A stretch of DNA of 64,000 bases from the NCBI GenBank assembly GCA_964410065.1, contig CAYPFO010000001.1, positions 62,001-126,000 of the forward strand, written 5' to 3'. Position numbers and translations under genes: made by a program. The stretch is from Serpens sp964410065. GTDB taxonomy: Bacteria > Pseudomonadota > Gammaproteobacteria > Pseudomonadales > Pseudomonadaceae. Under the pieces are notes generated by a model. It searched no databases. It was not told the origin of the DNA and worked only from the letters and a program-made list of their open reading frames with translations. Below, one piece after another: positions 51,355 to 60,248 of this stretch; position 1 is the first letter of the stretch, and every line of letters begins with the position of its first letter.

Positions 51355-53741
51355 AGCGGGGTACAAGGTGTTCCTGGCTGCTCGCTCCGGCAGGCGCGTG
51401 CCTGCTACTGGTACTGATCACCCTAGCGACCCTGCAGGCGGTGGAGGGCAAGTTCGGCGACTGTGATGCCGCGCAGTTACGCGAAAAGGTACGCGTATTC
51501 GCAGTGGACGAGGCCGGCAACCGGCGCCCGCTGGGCACGGTAGGCTATGCCGAGAATCAGCTCGACTACAGCAGTGCTCCCCAGACAGGCGCAACGCTAT
51601 GGCTGGACGAACTCGAGCTGGGCCTGCATGTAGAGCACGATTGGCAGTTGTTGCGCGACACGCATCGGCTTGCGCGAAACCTGATACTGACACTCTGCGC
51701 CGTGGCCATTGCTTTGGTGATCTGGCTGACGCTGTGGACGCGGCGAAACCGCAAGCATCTCGCTGAGCGCGAGGTGCTCTATCACCAGGTACTCAACCAT
51801 CTGCCTCTGATGGTGCGCATTCGTGGCCTGACGGGCCAGGTGAAGTTCGAGAACCGTGCGACCTTGAAGTCTGACGAGGTTGCCCAGTGGGGTAGCCTCG
51901 ACCTGACGGGCATGAAGCCTGGCAACGAACTCCCCCCGTTGACGCGGGTTGTCTGGGAGATACAGCGCGACACGCTGAACACAGAAGCCCCTCAAACGCG
52001 GCATTTCGAGATGGGCGAGGTCGAGCATCCTGACTTCAAAGCCTACCGGCTGATTTCTTTTCCGATTCATGACACGAATGGCCAACCACGAGCCTTGGGC
52101 AGCCTGGCCATCGATGAGACCGAGCAGGCACGTGTTCGGCACGCGCTGGCGAAGCTGGCCGCGGATCTGGAAAGGCAGGTGCAGGAACGCACCGCTGAGT
52201 TGATGGCCGCCAAGGAGCAGGCAGAGACAGCGACCCAGGCCAAGGCAACGTTTCTGGCCAACATGAGCCACGAGATTCGCTCACCCCTGCATGCCGTAGT
52301 GGGGCTGGCGCATCTGGCCCGACGCGCCAACCGCGAAGTGAAGGTGGGCGACTACCTGGACAAGATCATCAAATCGGCCGAGCACCTGCAGAATGTCGTT
52401 GGCGACATTCTCGACTTCAGTAAGCTGGAAGCGGGAGAGACGCAGATCGAACGGGTGGAGTTCTCGCTGCAGCGACTGCTGGACAGCGCGGTGGACATCG
52501 TGTGGGAGCGTGCCAGGGGCAAACCACTGCAGCTCATCCTCGACGTGGACCCGCAACTGCCCAGTTTGTTTTACGGCGATCCGCTGCGCATTGTGCAGAT
52601 TCTGATCAATTTCATGGACAACGCGATCAAGTTCACCGAGCGCGGCAGCATCTCGTTGCGGGTGCGCCAGGAAGAACAAAGCGAGGATCGTTGTCGGCTG
52701 TGTTTCGAAGTGCAGGACAGCGGGATCGGCATGCCTGCCGACCGGCTGGAAGAGATGCTCAAGCCGTTCCGGCAGATGGATGACTCCACGACTCGCCGCT
52801 ACGGCGGCACAGGATTAGGACTGCCGATCAGCGCGCAGTTGGCAGACCTGCTCGGCGGGCACTTGGTGGTCCACAGTGAACTGGGCACGGGCAGCCTGTT
52901 CGGGCTGGTGCTCACCCTGGATATCGCATCCGGTACGCCAATGCCGGAGGACGACGGCGATCACGCCACCCATGGGCTTTCCCTGCAGGGCCGTCACGTG
53001 CTGCTGGTTGAGGATGACGCACTGAATCGCGAAGTTGCCTGCGAGCAACTGGCAGCGCTGGAGTTGCGGGTTACGTCTGCGGTAAACGGCGCCGAGGCAC
53101 TGCAACACCTGGCACGTGACCCGAGCATCGACCTGGTTCTACTGGATATCCAGATGCCCGTCATGGACGGGCTGGAAACCATACGCCGGCTGCGCCCGGA
53201 CTACCCCGACCTCCCCGTCATCGCCATGACCGCCAACAACCTCAGAGGCGACCGCGAGCGCTGCCTGCAAGCGGGCATGAGCGACTACCTGGCCAAACCC
53301 ATCGACCCGCAACACCTCGAATCCGTGCTTGAGCGCTGGCTGGGTCGAATATCGCAACAGACCCTCGCACCGCGCGTACACAGCCCCGCCGAGTGGGTTC
53401 TACCCGCCATCCCAGGCCTTGATCAGCATGCCGCACTGGGACGTCTGCTCAATAACCATGAGCTGTACCGCAGCCTGTTGAGGCGCTTTGTCGATGATTA
53501 CGCCGATGTAGCGCAAACGCTTTATACCAGCCTGATCCAACAACAGTTCGAGGACGCGCAGGAGTCGCTGCATCGATTCAAGTCACTGGCCGCAACGTTG
53601 GGCGCCGAACGTTTGCAGGAACTCAGCATGGAGCTGGAGCTGTGCCTGCGTGAAGAGCGTGCGTGGGGCGGCGTGTATGACAGCTTCGCGGCCGAATTCG
53701 ACCGCTTGCTGGAGGCGGTCGAGGCTGCGCTGAGAGCGTAG
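51351..53741 (+). CDS. Hybrid histidine kinase with receiver and Hpt domain
   Basis: 796 residues starting at GTG 51351, which overlaps the previous stop (GTGA). Helix 1 at about 10-30, a small periplasmic region of 80 residues, helix 2 at about 110-128, a PAS-like segment, then HisKA with H307 in FLANMSHEIRSPLHAVVGLA. The HATPase has FMDNAIKFTERG, DSGIGMP and GGTGLGLPIS; the receiver has LVLLDIQMPVMDG and AKPIDP; the C-terminal Hpt reads LHRFKSLAATLGAE. A full four-step phosphorelay is therefore present. Likely recipients are the EAL regulator just upstream or the FixJ-type regulator at the cluster's head; neither can be proven from sequence. Confidence 0.93.
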   Translation: MKRGTRCSWLLAPAGACLLLVLITLATLQAVEGKFGDCDAAQLREKVRVFAVDEAGNRRPLGTVGYAENQLDYSSAPQTGATLWLDELELGLHVEHDWQLLRDTHRLARNLILTLCAVAIALVIWLTLWTRRNRKHLAEREVLYHQVLNHLPLMVRIRGLTGQVKFENRATLKSDEVAQWGSLDLTGMKPGNELPPLTRVVWEIQRDTLNTEAPQTRHFEMGEVEHPDFKAYRLISFPIHDTNGQPRALGSLAIDETEQARVRHALAKLAADLERQVQERTAELMAAKEQAETATQAKATFLANMSHEIRSPLHAVVGLAHLARRANREVKVGDYLDKIIKSAEHLQNVVGDILDFSKLEAGETQIERVEFSLQRLLDSAVDIVWERARGKPLQLILDVDPQLPSLFYGDPLRIVQILINFMDNAIKFTERGSISLRVRQEEQSEDRCRLCFEVQDSGIGMPADRLEEMLKPFRQMDDSTTRRYGGTGLGLPISAQLADLLGGHLVVHSELGTGSLFGLVLTLDIASGTPMPEDDGDHATHGLSLQGRHVLLVEDDALNREVACEQLAALELRVTSAVNGAEALQHLARDPSIDLVLLDIQMPVMDGLETIRRLRPDYPDLPVIAMTANNLRGDRERCLQAGMSDYLAKPIDPQHLESVLERWLGRISQQTLAPRVHSPAEWVLPAIPGLDQHAALGRLLNNHELYRSLLRRFVDDYADVAQTLYTSLIQQQFEDAQESLHRFKSLAATLGAERLQELSMELELCLREERAWGGVYDSFAAEFDRLLEAVEAALRA

Positions 53742-53765
53742 GGGCATCGCCAGGCAGGGCAGCTC

Positions 53766-56700
53766 TCAGCGAAAATCGCGACTGCGCACCTCCAGCCCGG
53801 TCAGAAGCGGGGAGAGGTCGGTCAGCCGGCCCGCAATGACATGGCGTATGCCATCCGCCGCTTCCAGATGACCGTCGACGCGCAGCAGCTGTGATTGCAC
53901 CAGCTGTCGTCGCTGGCGTTCCGCCAGGTCGTGCCAGACGATCACGTTGACCAGTCCGAATTCGTCTTCCAGGGTCACGAAGACCACGCCACTGGCGGTC
54001 TGAGGGCGTTGGCGACCGATGACCAGGCCGGCAACGCTGATCGGGCTGCCAGGTTCAGCCTCGAGTAACTCTCGCGAGCTCCGACAACGGATGGCCTTGA
54101 GCTGGCTCCGCAGCAGCGACAGCGGATGTGGGCCGAGTGTGGTGCCCAGGGTTGCGTAGTCGGTGAACACGTCCTCGCCAACCGTGGGCAGTGGCAGGCT
54201 CACCGATGTCTCCTCGTCAGCTGAAAGACCGGCAAACAGAGGTAGTTGGGGTTCTACGCCAGCCACCGCCCAGCGCGCCCGATGCCGATGACCGGCAAGG
54301 CCGCGCAAGGCGCCGGCATCGGCCAGGCGTTCACGAGCGCCAGCGTCCAGGCCGGCGCGCAGGCTGAGGTCTTCGACCGATACGAAGGGAACTGCCTGGC
54401 GAGCCGCCTCGATCCGCTGCGCATCGGTCTGGCGAAAGCCGCGAATCATCCGCAGCCCCAGGCGGATTGCCGGCTGTGGGCCGCCGGCATCCTCCAGGCT
54501 GCAATCCCAACCGCTGGAGCGTACATCGACGGGACGCACGTCGATGCCATGGCGGCGGGCGTCCTGCAGCACTTGGTCAGGGCTGTAGAAACCCATCGGC
54601 CAGCTGTTCACCAGGGCGCAGGCGAAGGCGGCCGGTTCATGGCACTTCAGCCAGCTACTGGCATAACTGAGCAGCGCAAAGCTGGCGGCGTGAGATTCGG
54701 GAAAGCCATAGCTGCCAAAGCCCTTGATCTGCTCGAAGATGCGCGCGATGAAGTCGGGTGGGTAATGCTTGGCCAGCATGCGCTCGGTCAGCCGCTCGCG
54801 GTGTTTTTCCAGGCCGCCATGGCGTTTCCAGGCGGCCATGCTGCGGCGTAGCTCATCGGCTTCGCCCGGGGTGTAATCGGCGGCCACCATGGCCAGTTCC
54901 ATGACCTGTTCCTGGAACAACGGTACGCCGAGGGTACGTTCGAAGACCGGCACCAGTTCTTCGGACGGGTAAATCACCGGTTCCTCGCCGTTGCGCCGGC
55001 GCAGGTAGGGATGGACCATGTCGCCCTGAATCGGCCCGGGACGCACGATGGCCACCTGGATCACCAGGTCGTAGAAGGTGGTCGGGCGCAGGCGTGGCAG
55101 CATGGCCATCTGTGCCCGCGACTCGATCTGGAACACGCCGACGGTATCGGCGCGGCTGATCATGGCGTAGGTCGCCGGGTCTTCCTGGGGCAGCGTGGCC
55201 AGGGTCCAACGCGTGCCACGATAGTGTTCGATCAGGTTGAAACAGCGGCGCAGCGCGCTGAGCATCCCTAAGGCGAGCACGTCGACCTTGAGCAGGCCGA
55301 GCAGATCCAGATCATCCTTGTCCCACTGGATCACCGTCCGTTCGGCCATGGTGGCGTTTTCCACCGGCACCAGGCTGGCCAGCGGCTGCTCGGAGATGAC
55401 GAAGCCTCCGGGATGCTGCGACAGATGGCGCGGCGAGCCGATCAGCTCGCCGGTCAGCACCAGCACTCGACGCAGCAGCGGATTATCCGGATCAAAGCCG
55501 GCCTCCACCAGGCGTTCGGCAGCCGGTGGCCGGTCGCTCCAGCGGCTGCAACAGTCGGCCAGGACATTCACCTGATCCGGCGGCAGGCCAAGCGCCTTGG
55601 CCACGTCACGCACTGCACCGGTGCCATGGTAGGTGCTGACCACTGCGGTAAGCGCGGCGCGCTCGCGGCCGTAGCGACGAAAGATGTACTGGATCACTTC
55701 CTCGCGGCGCTCATGCTCGAAATCGACGTCAATGTCTGGCGGCTCATTGCGCTCGCGTGACAGAAAACGCTCGAACAGCAACCTGCTGCGCGAGGGGTCC
55801 AGTTCGGTGATGCCCAGCGCGAAGCACACCGTCGAGTTGGCCGCCGAGCCCCGCCCCTGACAGAGAATGCCTCGTTCGCGGGCCCACCGGACGATGTCGT
55901 GAACGGTCAGGAAATAGCTCTCGTACTTCAGTTCGGCGATCAACGCCAACTCATGATTGATCAGCGCCTGTGCCTTGTCCGGCACGCCATCCGGCCAGCG
56001 CGAACGCGCGCCCTGATCCACCAGTTCACGCAGCCAACTGGTCGCAGTGTGTCCGGCGGGGACGAGCTCTTGCGGGTACTGATAGCGCAATTGGCCCAGC
56101 TCGAACGTGCAGCGCTCGGCGATGCGCAGGGTTTCGGCGAGCAGCTCGGGCGGGTAAAGCTCGGCCAGTTCCTCGCGGCGGCGCAGGTGGCGTTCGCCGT
56201 TGGGGAACAGGTAGGCGCAGGCTTCGCTCACCGGCAGGTGATGGCGGATGGCAGTCATGCAGTCTTGCAGGGCACGGCGCCCGCGGGCGTGCATGTGCAC
56301 ATCGCCGCAGGCGACGGCCGGCAGGTCACAGGATCTGGCCATCTCCAGCACGTGACGCAGACGCGCTGCATCGTCCGCACCGCAGTGCAGTTCCACGCCC
56401 AGCCACAGTCGCTGCGGGAAGCAGCCCCGCAGCCAGGCGGCCTGCCCAGCGTCATTGTCCGGTAGCCAGATCGCCAGCAGCCCGTCCAGTGGTGCGTCGA
56501 AGTCCTCGCGCAGCAACCGATAGCGACCCTTCTCGGCGCGGCGTCTGGCCCGGGTGATCAGCCGGCAAAGCATCTGATAGCCGGCCAGGTTCTCGACCAG
56601 CAGAACCAGCTTCGGGCCGTCCTCGATGTGCATCTCGCTGCCGATGATCAGCGGCAGATTGTGCTCTTTCGCCGCCTGCCAGGCGCGCACGATACCGGCC

Positions 56701-56834
56701 AGGCTGCATTCGTCGGTAATCGCCAGGGCACGGTAGCCGAGCTGTACGGCACGCTGGAACAGCTCCGAGGCACTGGAGGCGCCGCGCTGGAAGCTGAAAT
56801 TCGACAGGCAATGCAGTTCGGCGTAATCGTTCAT
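53766..56834 (-). CDS. dnaE2: Error-prone DNA polymerase DnaE2 (ImuC)
   Basis: A 1022-residue C-family polymerase. The N-terminal PHP domain starts YAELHCLSNFSFQRGASSASEL; the palm aspartates are in ERNEPPDIDVDFEHERREEV; later landmarks are GRGSAANSTVCFALGITELD, PLFQEQVMELAMVAADYTPG and a C-terminal OB fold (ISVAGLVIGRQRPQTASGVVFVTLEDEFG). DnaE2 extends from lesions and with ImuA/ImuB causes damage-induced mutation. The ATG at 56834 overlaps the imuB stop (ATGA); a long upstream in-frame extension is only imuB shadow. Last gene of the LexA-controlled operon. Confidence 0.96.
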   Translation of the reverse strand: MNDYAELHCLSNFSFQRGASSASELFQRAVQLGYRALAITDECSLAGIVRAWQAAKEHNLPLIIGSEMHIEDGPKLVLLVENLAGYQMLCRLITRARRRAEKGRYRLLREDFDAPLDGLLAIWLPDNDAGQAAWLRGCFPQRLWLGVELHCGADDAARLRHVLEMARSCDLPAVACGDVHMHARGRRALQDCMTAIRHHLPVSEACAYLFPNGERHLRRREELAELYPPELLAETLRIAERCTFELGQLRYQYPQELVPAGHTATSWLRELVDQGARSRWPDGVPDKAQALINHELALIAELKYESYFLTVHDIVRWARERGILCQGRGSAANSTVCFALGITELDPSRSRLLFERFLSRERNEPPDIDVDFEHERREEVIQYIFRRYGRERAALTAVVSTYHGTGAVRDVAKALGLPPDQVNVLADCCSRWSDRPPAAERLVEAGFDPDNPLLRRVLVLTGELIGSPRHLSQHPGGFVISEQPLASLVPVENATMAERTVIQWDKDDLDLLGLLKVDVLALGMLSALRRCFNLIEHYRGTRWTLATLPQEDPATYAMISRADTVGVFQIESRAQMAMLPRLRPTTFYDLVIQVAIVRPGPIQGDMVHPYLRRRNGEEPVIYPSEELVPVFERTLGVPLFQEQVMELAMVAADYTPGEADELRRSMAAWKRHGGLEKHRERLTERMLAKHYPPDFIARIFEQIKGFGSYGFPESHAASFALLSYASSWLKCHEPAAFACALVNSWPMGFYSPDQVLQDARRHGIDVRPVDVRSSGWDCSLEDAGGPQPAIRLGLRMIRGFRQTDAQRIEAARQAVPFVSVEDLSLRAGLDAGARERLADAGALRGLAGHRHRARWAVAGVEPQLPLFAGLSADEETSVSLPLPTVGEDVFTDYATLGTTLGPHPLSLLRSQLKAIRCRSSRELLEAEPGSPISVAGLVIGRQRPQTASGVVFVTLEDEFGLVNVIVWHDLAERQRRQLVQSQLLRVDGHLEAADGIRHVIAGRLTDLSPLLTGLEVRSRDFR

Positions 56835-58237
56835 GCGAACCACCCGTGCAGCAACAGCGGACCGCCGCCGACTGCCCGGAAGGCCCAGCCGCGCTGGCCG
56901 GCGCGGGTTTCGACCAGGTAATAGTCGCGGCGCACATCGCCACCGTCCCACCAGCCGGACTCGATGCGTTCGGGGCCGCTCAATAGCTTCACGCTGCCTT
57001 CGCGCAGCGGCTGAGGTTCGGCCAGCAGCCAGCCGGGGCGGGGCCCGCAAGGTGGCAGCGTCACGTCTGCCCAGCGGTTGCTCCAGGCCTGTTCGGGGCG
57101 ATGGTCGGCGCGGGCGCCCAGGCCCTGTACAGCGCCGTCGCCGAGGCGGGCGCGCAGGCGCTCGCGCAACTGTTCCCATGGCAGCGATTGCTGTGGACGT
57201 TCCTCGAACAGCACGCGGTGTTCCGGTACGAACCGTGGCAGGTCCTGAGCCACCAGTCGTACTGCCAGAACCGGCGCCGGCAGTTGCTGTTGCTCAAGGC
57301 GCCCACGGGTCAGCTCGAAGAGCATGGCGGCTTCGCGCTCGGCGCTCAGCAGGCCGACCGGTACCTGGCTGTCGGGCTGATTGCGGTGCTCGAGGTGAAG
57401 GACGAAGCGCTGCACACCGCTGTCTCGCCCCGCCAGATAGGCGGCCAGGTCAGCGGTCAAGCGGCGCAGCGGGAAGAGCAGCGCCTGGTGCGACTCGACT
57501 TCGAAATTCAACTCGATGCGCGCCTCGAACACATCCGGCGGCCGGTAGAACTCCAGGGCCAACGGACGCTGGCCAAGCAGCGTATCCAGCTGAACCAGCA
57601 CGTCGGCAGGAAAGCGTTTGGCCAGGCCGTCGCGGGGCAAGGAGAGCATCTGCGCCAGGCTGCGCACGCCCATGCGGGAGAACGCGGTGGCAACCTCGCG
57701 GGAGAGCCCGGTGCGATCCACCGGCAACTGGCCTAGCACCTGATGCAGGGCGTCGCCGTCGCCCACCGCCAGGCCATCATGGACATTGGCCAGCGCTCGC
57801 GCGGCGGCGGGATTTGGCGCGAGGGTAATGCGGTGGCGGAAGCCCAGAGCGGTCAACTCCTCGCGCAGACGCGCCTCGAAGCGCGGCCACGGGCCAAACA
57901 GCCGGAGGCACGACTGCACTTCAAGCAGTAAGCAGCGCGGATAATGCAGGCTGACCTGGGCACTGTAGTGATACCCCCAGGCGGCTAGAAACTGTTGCCA
58001 ACGCTCGATTGCCGCCACGTCGTACTCGGCGGTAGCAAAGTTCTGGCTGAGCGCCTGGGCGGAAGTGAGGGACTGGCCCGGTTTCAGGCCAAGGGCGCGT
58101 GCCGCCGAGTTGACCGCCTGCAGCCTGCGCCGCTGCGCCGGGCCGGCGAGCAAGACCAAGGGTGCGTCTGCGTCGGCACGTTGGCGCAGTTCGCCATCCA
58201 TCGCCAGTTGCGGGAGCAGAATACAGGCCCAGCGCAT
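56831..58237 (-). CDS. imuB: Y-family polymerase-like protein ImuB
   Basis: A 468-residue homologue of DinB-type polymerases. It begins MRWACILLPQLAMDGELRQR, keeps the fold (AAIERWQQFLAAWGYHYSAQVSLHYPRC, then SCLRLFGPWPRFEARLREEL) but lacks the DxD/DE catalytic carboxylates of active Y-family enzymes, as expected for ImuB, which serves as a scaffold linking DnaE2 to the sliding clamp. A clamp-binding pentamer is not certain; candidates lie in the region SLAQMLSLPRDGLAKRFP. GAGG precedes the ATG at 58237. Seven bases separate it from imuA upstream. Confidence 0.94.
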   Translation of the reverse strand: MRWACILLPQLAMDGELRQRADADAPLVLLAGPAQRRRLQAVNSAARALGLKPGQSLTSAQALSQNFATAEYDVAAIERWQQFLAAWGYHYSAQVSLHYPRCLLLEVQSCLRLFGPWPRFEARLREELTALGFRHRITLAPNPAAARALANVHDGLAVGDGDALHQVLGQLPVDRTGLSREVATAFSRMGVRSLAQMLSLPRDGLAKRFPADVLVQLDTLLGQRPLALEFYRPPDVFEARIELNFEVESHQALLFPLRRLTADLAAYLAGRDSGVQRFVLHLEHRNQPDSQVPVGLLSAEREAAMLFELTRGRLEQQQLPAPVLAVRLVAQDLPRFVPEHRVLFEERPQQSLPWEQLRERLRARLGDGAVQGLGARADHRPEQAWSNRWADVTLPPCGPRPGWLLAEPQPLREGSVKLLSGPERIESGWWDGGDVRRDYYLVETRAGQRGWAFRAVGGGPLLLHGWFA

Positions 58238-58244
58238 GGCGACC

Positions 58245-58871
58245 TCAGCGCCGGGCGCCGGCAGCGAAGGCCGGAGTGGCAATCGGCCGGGCCGGGGCCA
58301 AACCACCGCGACACTTGAGAACGCGCACCTGCTGAGCGTCCACCGCCAGGCGCAAGGCGGCGGGCGAGGGGTTCGCCGCTTCGTCCAGCGGTCGATAAGC
58401 GAAGGCCAGAGTCTGGCCGCTTTCGGCGGCGATCTGCAGGCGTCGCAGAGCGCGATCATTAGCCTGCTTCGGCCAGCACAGCACGGCTGCGCAACTGCCT
58501 GAACGCAGGCACTGCTCAGCGGCCCACAGGGCATCGCGGCCCGCTGCGCGCACAATGTTCAGATGACGCAAGTCGATGCCGGCCGCCAGCCAGGCTTGCG
58601 GATAGGGCACGTGGGGCGGGTTGACCAACACCACCCGTTCGCCTGAAGCGGTGAGGCGTGCCAGGGTTGGCCACAGCAAATGCAGCTCGCCCAGGCCGGT
58701 GGCGGCGACGAGAATTTCGCTCAGCGCGGCGTCCGGCCAGCCACCGCCAGGCAGGGCGGCGTCTAGCTCTGCGTGACCAGTCGGCTGGCGAGCCGGAGGC
58801 GGAGCGGCGGTCTGGCCACGCCAGACACGACGCGTATCGAGCAGGCGATCAAGGGCGACCACGGAGGACAT
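58245..58871 (-). CDS. imuA: Cell-division-inhibitor/RecA-like accessory protein ImuA
   Basis: A 208-residue RecA-fold protein of the ImuA (SulA-annotated) family: MSSVVALDRLLDTRRVWRGQ, GHAELDAALPGGGWPDAALSEI, ERVVLVNPPHVPYPQAW and RRLQIAAESGQTLAFAYRP. The P-loop is degenerate. ImuA is needed for damage-induced mutagenesis with ImuB and DnaE2. The ATG at 58871 has GGAGG three bases before it, and the LexA box lies 17 bases further up. First gene of the SOS mutagenesis operon. Confidence 0.94.
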   Translation of the reverse strand: MSSVVALDRLLDTRRVWRGQTAAPPPARQPTGHAELDAALPGGGWPDAALSEILVAATGLGELHLLWPTLARLTASGERVVLVNPPHVPYPQAWLAAGIDLRHLNIVRAAGRDALWAAEQCLRSGSCAAVLCWPKQANDRALRRLQIAAESGQTLAFAYRPLDEAANPSPAALRLAVDAQQVRVLKCRGGLAPARPIATPAFAAGARR

Positions 58872-58887
58872 GTTAAGTACTCGTATA

Positions 58888-58903
58888 CTGTATATAGGTA
58901 CAG
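58888..58903. promoter_or_regulatory. LexA box of the imuA-imuB-dnaE2 operon
   Basis: CTGTATATAGGTACAG fits CTG-N10-CAG with the AT-rich centre expected of gammaproteobacterial LexA sites. It overlaps the predicted -10 of the operon, so LexA binding would block RNA polymerase until DNA damage triggers cleavage. Confidence 0.92.
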
Positions 58904-58919
58904 TATTTCGCTTGACCAA
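58891..58919 (-). promoter_or_regulatory. Predicted sigma-70 promoter of imuA
   Basis: On the minus strand TTGGTC (58919-58914) and TATATA (58896-58891) are 17 bases apart; the -10 lies inside the LexA box. Transcription would start about 15 bases before the imuA start codon. Confidence 0.6.
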
Positions 58920-59003
58920 GAACCGGTCAAGCAGTGGCGATAAATGCCGGATCAGTTGTTGGGGGATCGCCAGCACTGCCCACCAGCCCTGGAATCCGGG
59001 CAC

Positions 59004-59032
59004 AAAAAAAGACGTCCGAGGACGTCTTTTTT
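59004..59032 (-). terminator. Intrinsic terminator of ssrA
   Basis: GACGTC pairs with GACGTC around CGAG, extended by A/T pairs, and on the minus strand is followed by seven Ts. The plus-strand side has TTTTTT as well, so it can end transcription in both directions. Confidence 0.92.
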
Positions 59033-59039
59033 GTTTGTT

Positions 59040-59433
59040 TGGTGGAGCCGGGGGGATTTGAACCCCCGTCCGCCAGTACTCCGCTGTCGGTACTACATGC
59101 TTAGCCAGATCTACTGAGTTAACCCGCGACCGCCCGATTGGCAGGGTGTTTTGGGCGAGTTGTGTAATATTTAGCCGTTTCGTCCACAACGTACTACGCG
59201 GCGATCCTGTTCTATATGACAATCATTTTGGGTTTACAGGCATCCCCTGATGATTGCTGGCGCCGAAGCGACCAGGGGGGAAGGGCTAAGGCTGCTTACG
59301 CAGCGAGAGCGTAATCCCCGTAGGTTTCGTCATTGGCAACTATAAGAAGTTGCAACAGTGGATTTACGAGTTCTGTTACCAACTCGGCATGCACCTAGAG
59401 TTTCGCAACCGGCGTCGAATCCTAATCGGCCCC
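59040..59433 (-). ncRNA. ssrA: Transfer-messenger RNA (tmRNA)
   Basis: About 394 nt. The 5' end GGGGCCGATTAGGATTCGAC and the 3' end GGGGGTTCAAATCCCCCC-GGCTCCACCA form the alanine-tRNA-like domain, with CCA encoded. The tag frame lies at 59337-59296 and reads ANDETYGDYALAA followed by TAA, ending in the ClpXP-type LAA degron. tmRNA frees stalled ribosomes and marks the incomplete protein for destruction. It lies on the same strand as imuA, but the terminator and the LexA-controlled promoter keep the two apart. Confidence 0.98.
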
Positions 59434-59435
59434 AA

Positions 59436-59455
59436 AACGTTGTGGTGACAACGTT
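59436..59455. promoter_or_regulatory. Perfect inverted repeat just upstream of mature ssrA
   Basis: AACGTTGT-GGTG-ACAACGTT: eight perfectly complementary bases around four, three bases before the mature tmRNA end. It could be an operator over the start site or a hairpin in the precursor. Confidence 0.5.
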
Positions 59456-59460
59456 GGCGC

Positions 59461-59490
59461 AGTGTACGCCAAAGGCGTCATTGCGTCGAA
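59461..59490 (-). promoter_or_regulatory. Possible ssrA promoter
   Basis: On the minus strand TTCGAC (59490-59485) and TACACT (59466-59461) are 18 bases apart. Predicted start is close to the inverted repeat at 59436-59455. Moderate match only. Confidence 0.35.
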
Positions 59491-59538
59491 CGCTTGTCAC
59501 CAAGATAAGGGCACGAAGATCTTTTTCAAGGCCGCTGG

Positions 59539-59787
59539 TCAGTTTTTATGCTCGTCGAGCAGGCTTTGAGCCTGTTCCAGCACTTGAATGGACTCCTCGT
59601 GTTTGCCTTCGTTGTGCAGCGTTTCGCCTTCGGCGCGCAACTTCTGCACCTGTGCGAGAACGGCGGGATCGCTGGGTGGATCGCTGCTGAGCTGGGCATC
59701 GATACGGGCCATGTCTTGAGGACAGTGCATGGCCCATGCCGAAGAGCTGATCAGCACGGCTGCAAGGGTAAGCATTAAACGGCGCAT
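59539..59787 (-). CDS. Small exported helical protein, paralogue 1
   Basis: 82 residues with a signal peptide (MRRLMLTLAAVLISSSAWA) and a mature chain of about 63 residues forming two or three helices: VQKLRAEGETLHNEGKHEESIQVLEQAQSLLDE. The helical hairpin aligns with parts of the next two genes, VQKLRAEGETL and ESIQVLEQAQSLLD being the common core, and resembles a single TPR-like unit. One Cys remains in the mature part. I know no function. It is last in a tandem of three paralogues on the same strand, upstream of ssrA. Confidence 0.75.
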   Translation of the reverse strand: MRRLMLTLAAVLISSSAWAMHCPQDMARIDAQLSSDPPSDPAVLAQVQKLRAEGETLHNEGKHEESIQVLEQAQSLLDEHKN

Positions 59788-59846
59788 AAATCACCTCACG
59801 CAAAGAGCGGCTGGGTGGGAATAGTCTGCGGTGTGGGCGCGCGGGC

Positions 59847-60180
59847 TTACTGCCCAGCGCCGCCACCCGCACCACCGCCCGTGCCGCCATTCGCACCTCC
59901 GGAGCCGCTGCCCTCACCGGAACCTTGACGGTTGGCGCTGTCCAGCATTTGCAGGGCGCGTTCGCTCGAGGCGATACAACCTTCGGTATCACCTGCGCTT
60001 TGCGCTTCCTGGGCTTGTTGTTCCAGCCTCTCGATTTGGGTAGTCATGGGATCGCCGACCGTAATCTTGGTGGCTTTATCGTCATTGATTTGCTGGAGGT
60101 TGGCGGAGAAGCGATCGTAGGCGGCAAATGCCGGAGCAGTGAGTCAATCGGCGATGAGTAAGCACGCTATGCGTTTCATG
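59847..60180 (-). pseudogene. Small exported helical protein, paralogue 2 (broken signal peptide)
   Basis: From the ATG at 60180 the frame starts MKRIACLLIAD, then meets an in-frame TGA (60147-60145); reading on, LTAPAFAA completes a signal peptide. A further extra C (GGG on the plus strand at 60120-60122) shifts the frame, after which the mature sequence YDRFSANLQQINDDKATKI...IERLEQQAQEAQSAGDTE...SSERALQMLDSA continues to 59847 and ends in a Gly/Ser/Ala tail. The helical core aligns with paralogue 3. Two lesions within 30 bases make it a likely pseudogene. Initiation at 60047 would give a 66-residue product without export signal. Confidence 0.65.
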
Positions 60181-60248
60181 GTGGACTCCATCTCGGGTAA
60201 GCGGTGCTGGCCACCGCGGCACGTCCACTATGCCGGCCCAGCGCCGTG

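Noticed and set aside
59040..59433. Isolated tRNA at the GGTTCAAATCC element near 59060
   Set aside because: The T-arm and CCA end belong to the tRNA-like domain of tmRNA, with the 5' half and tag frame present upstream.
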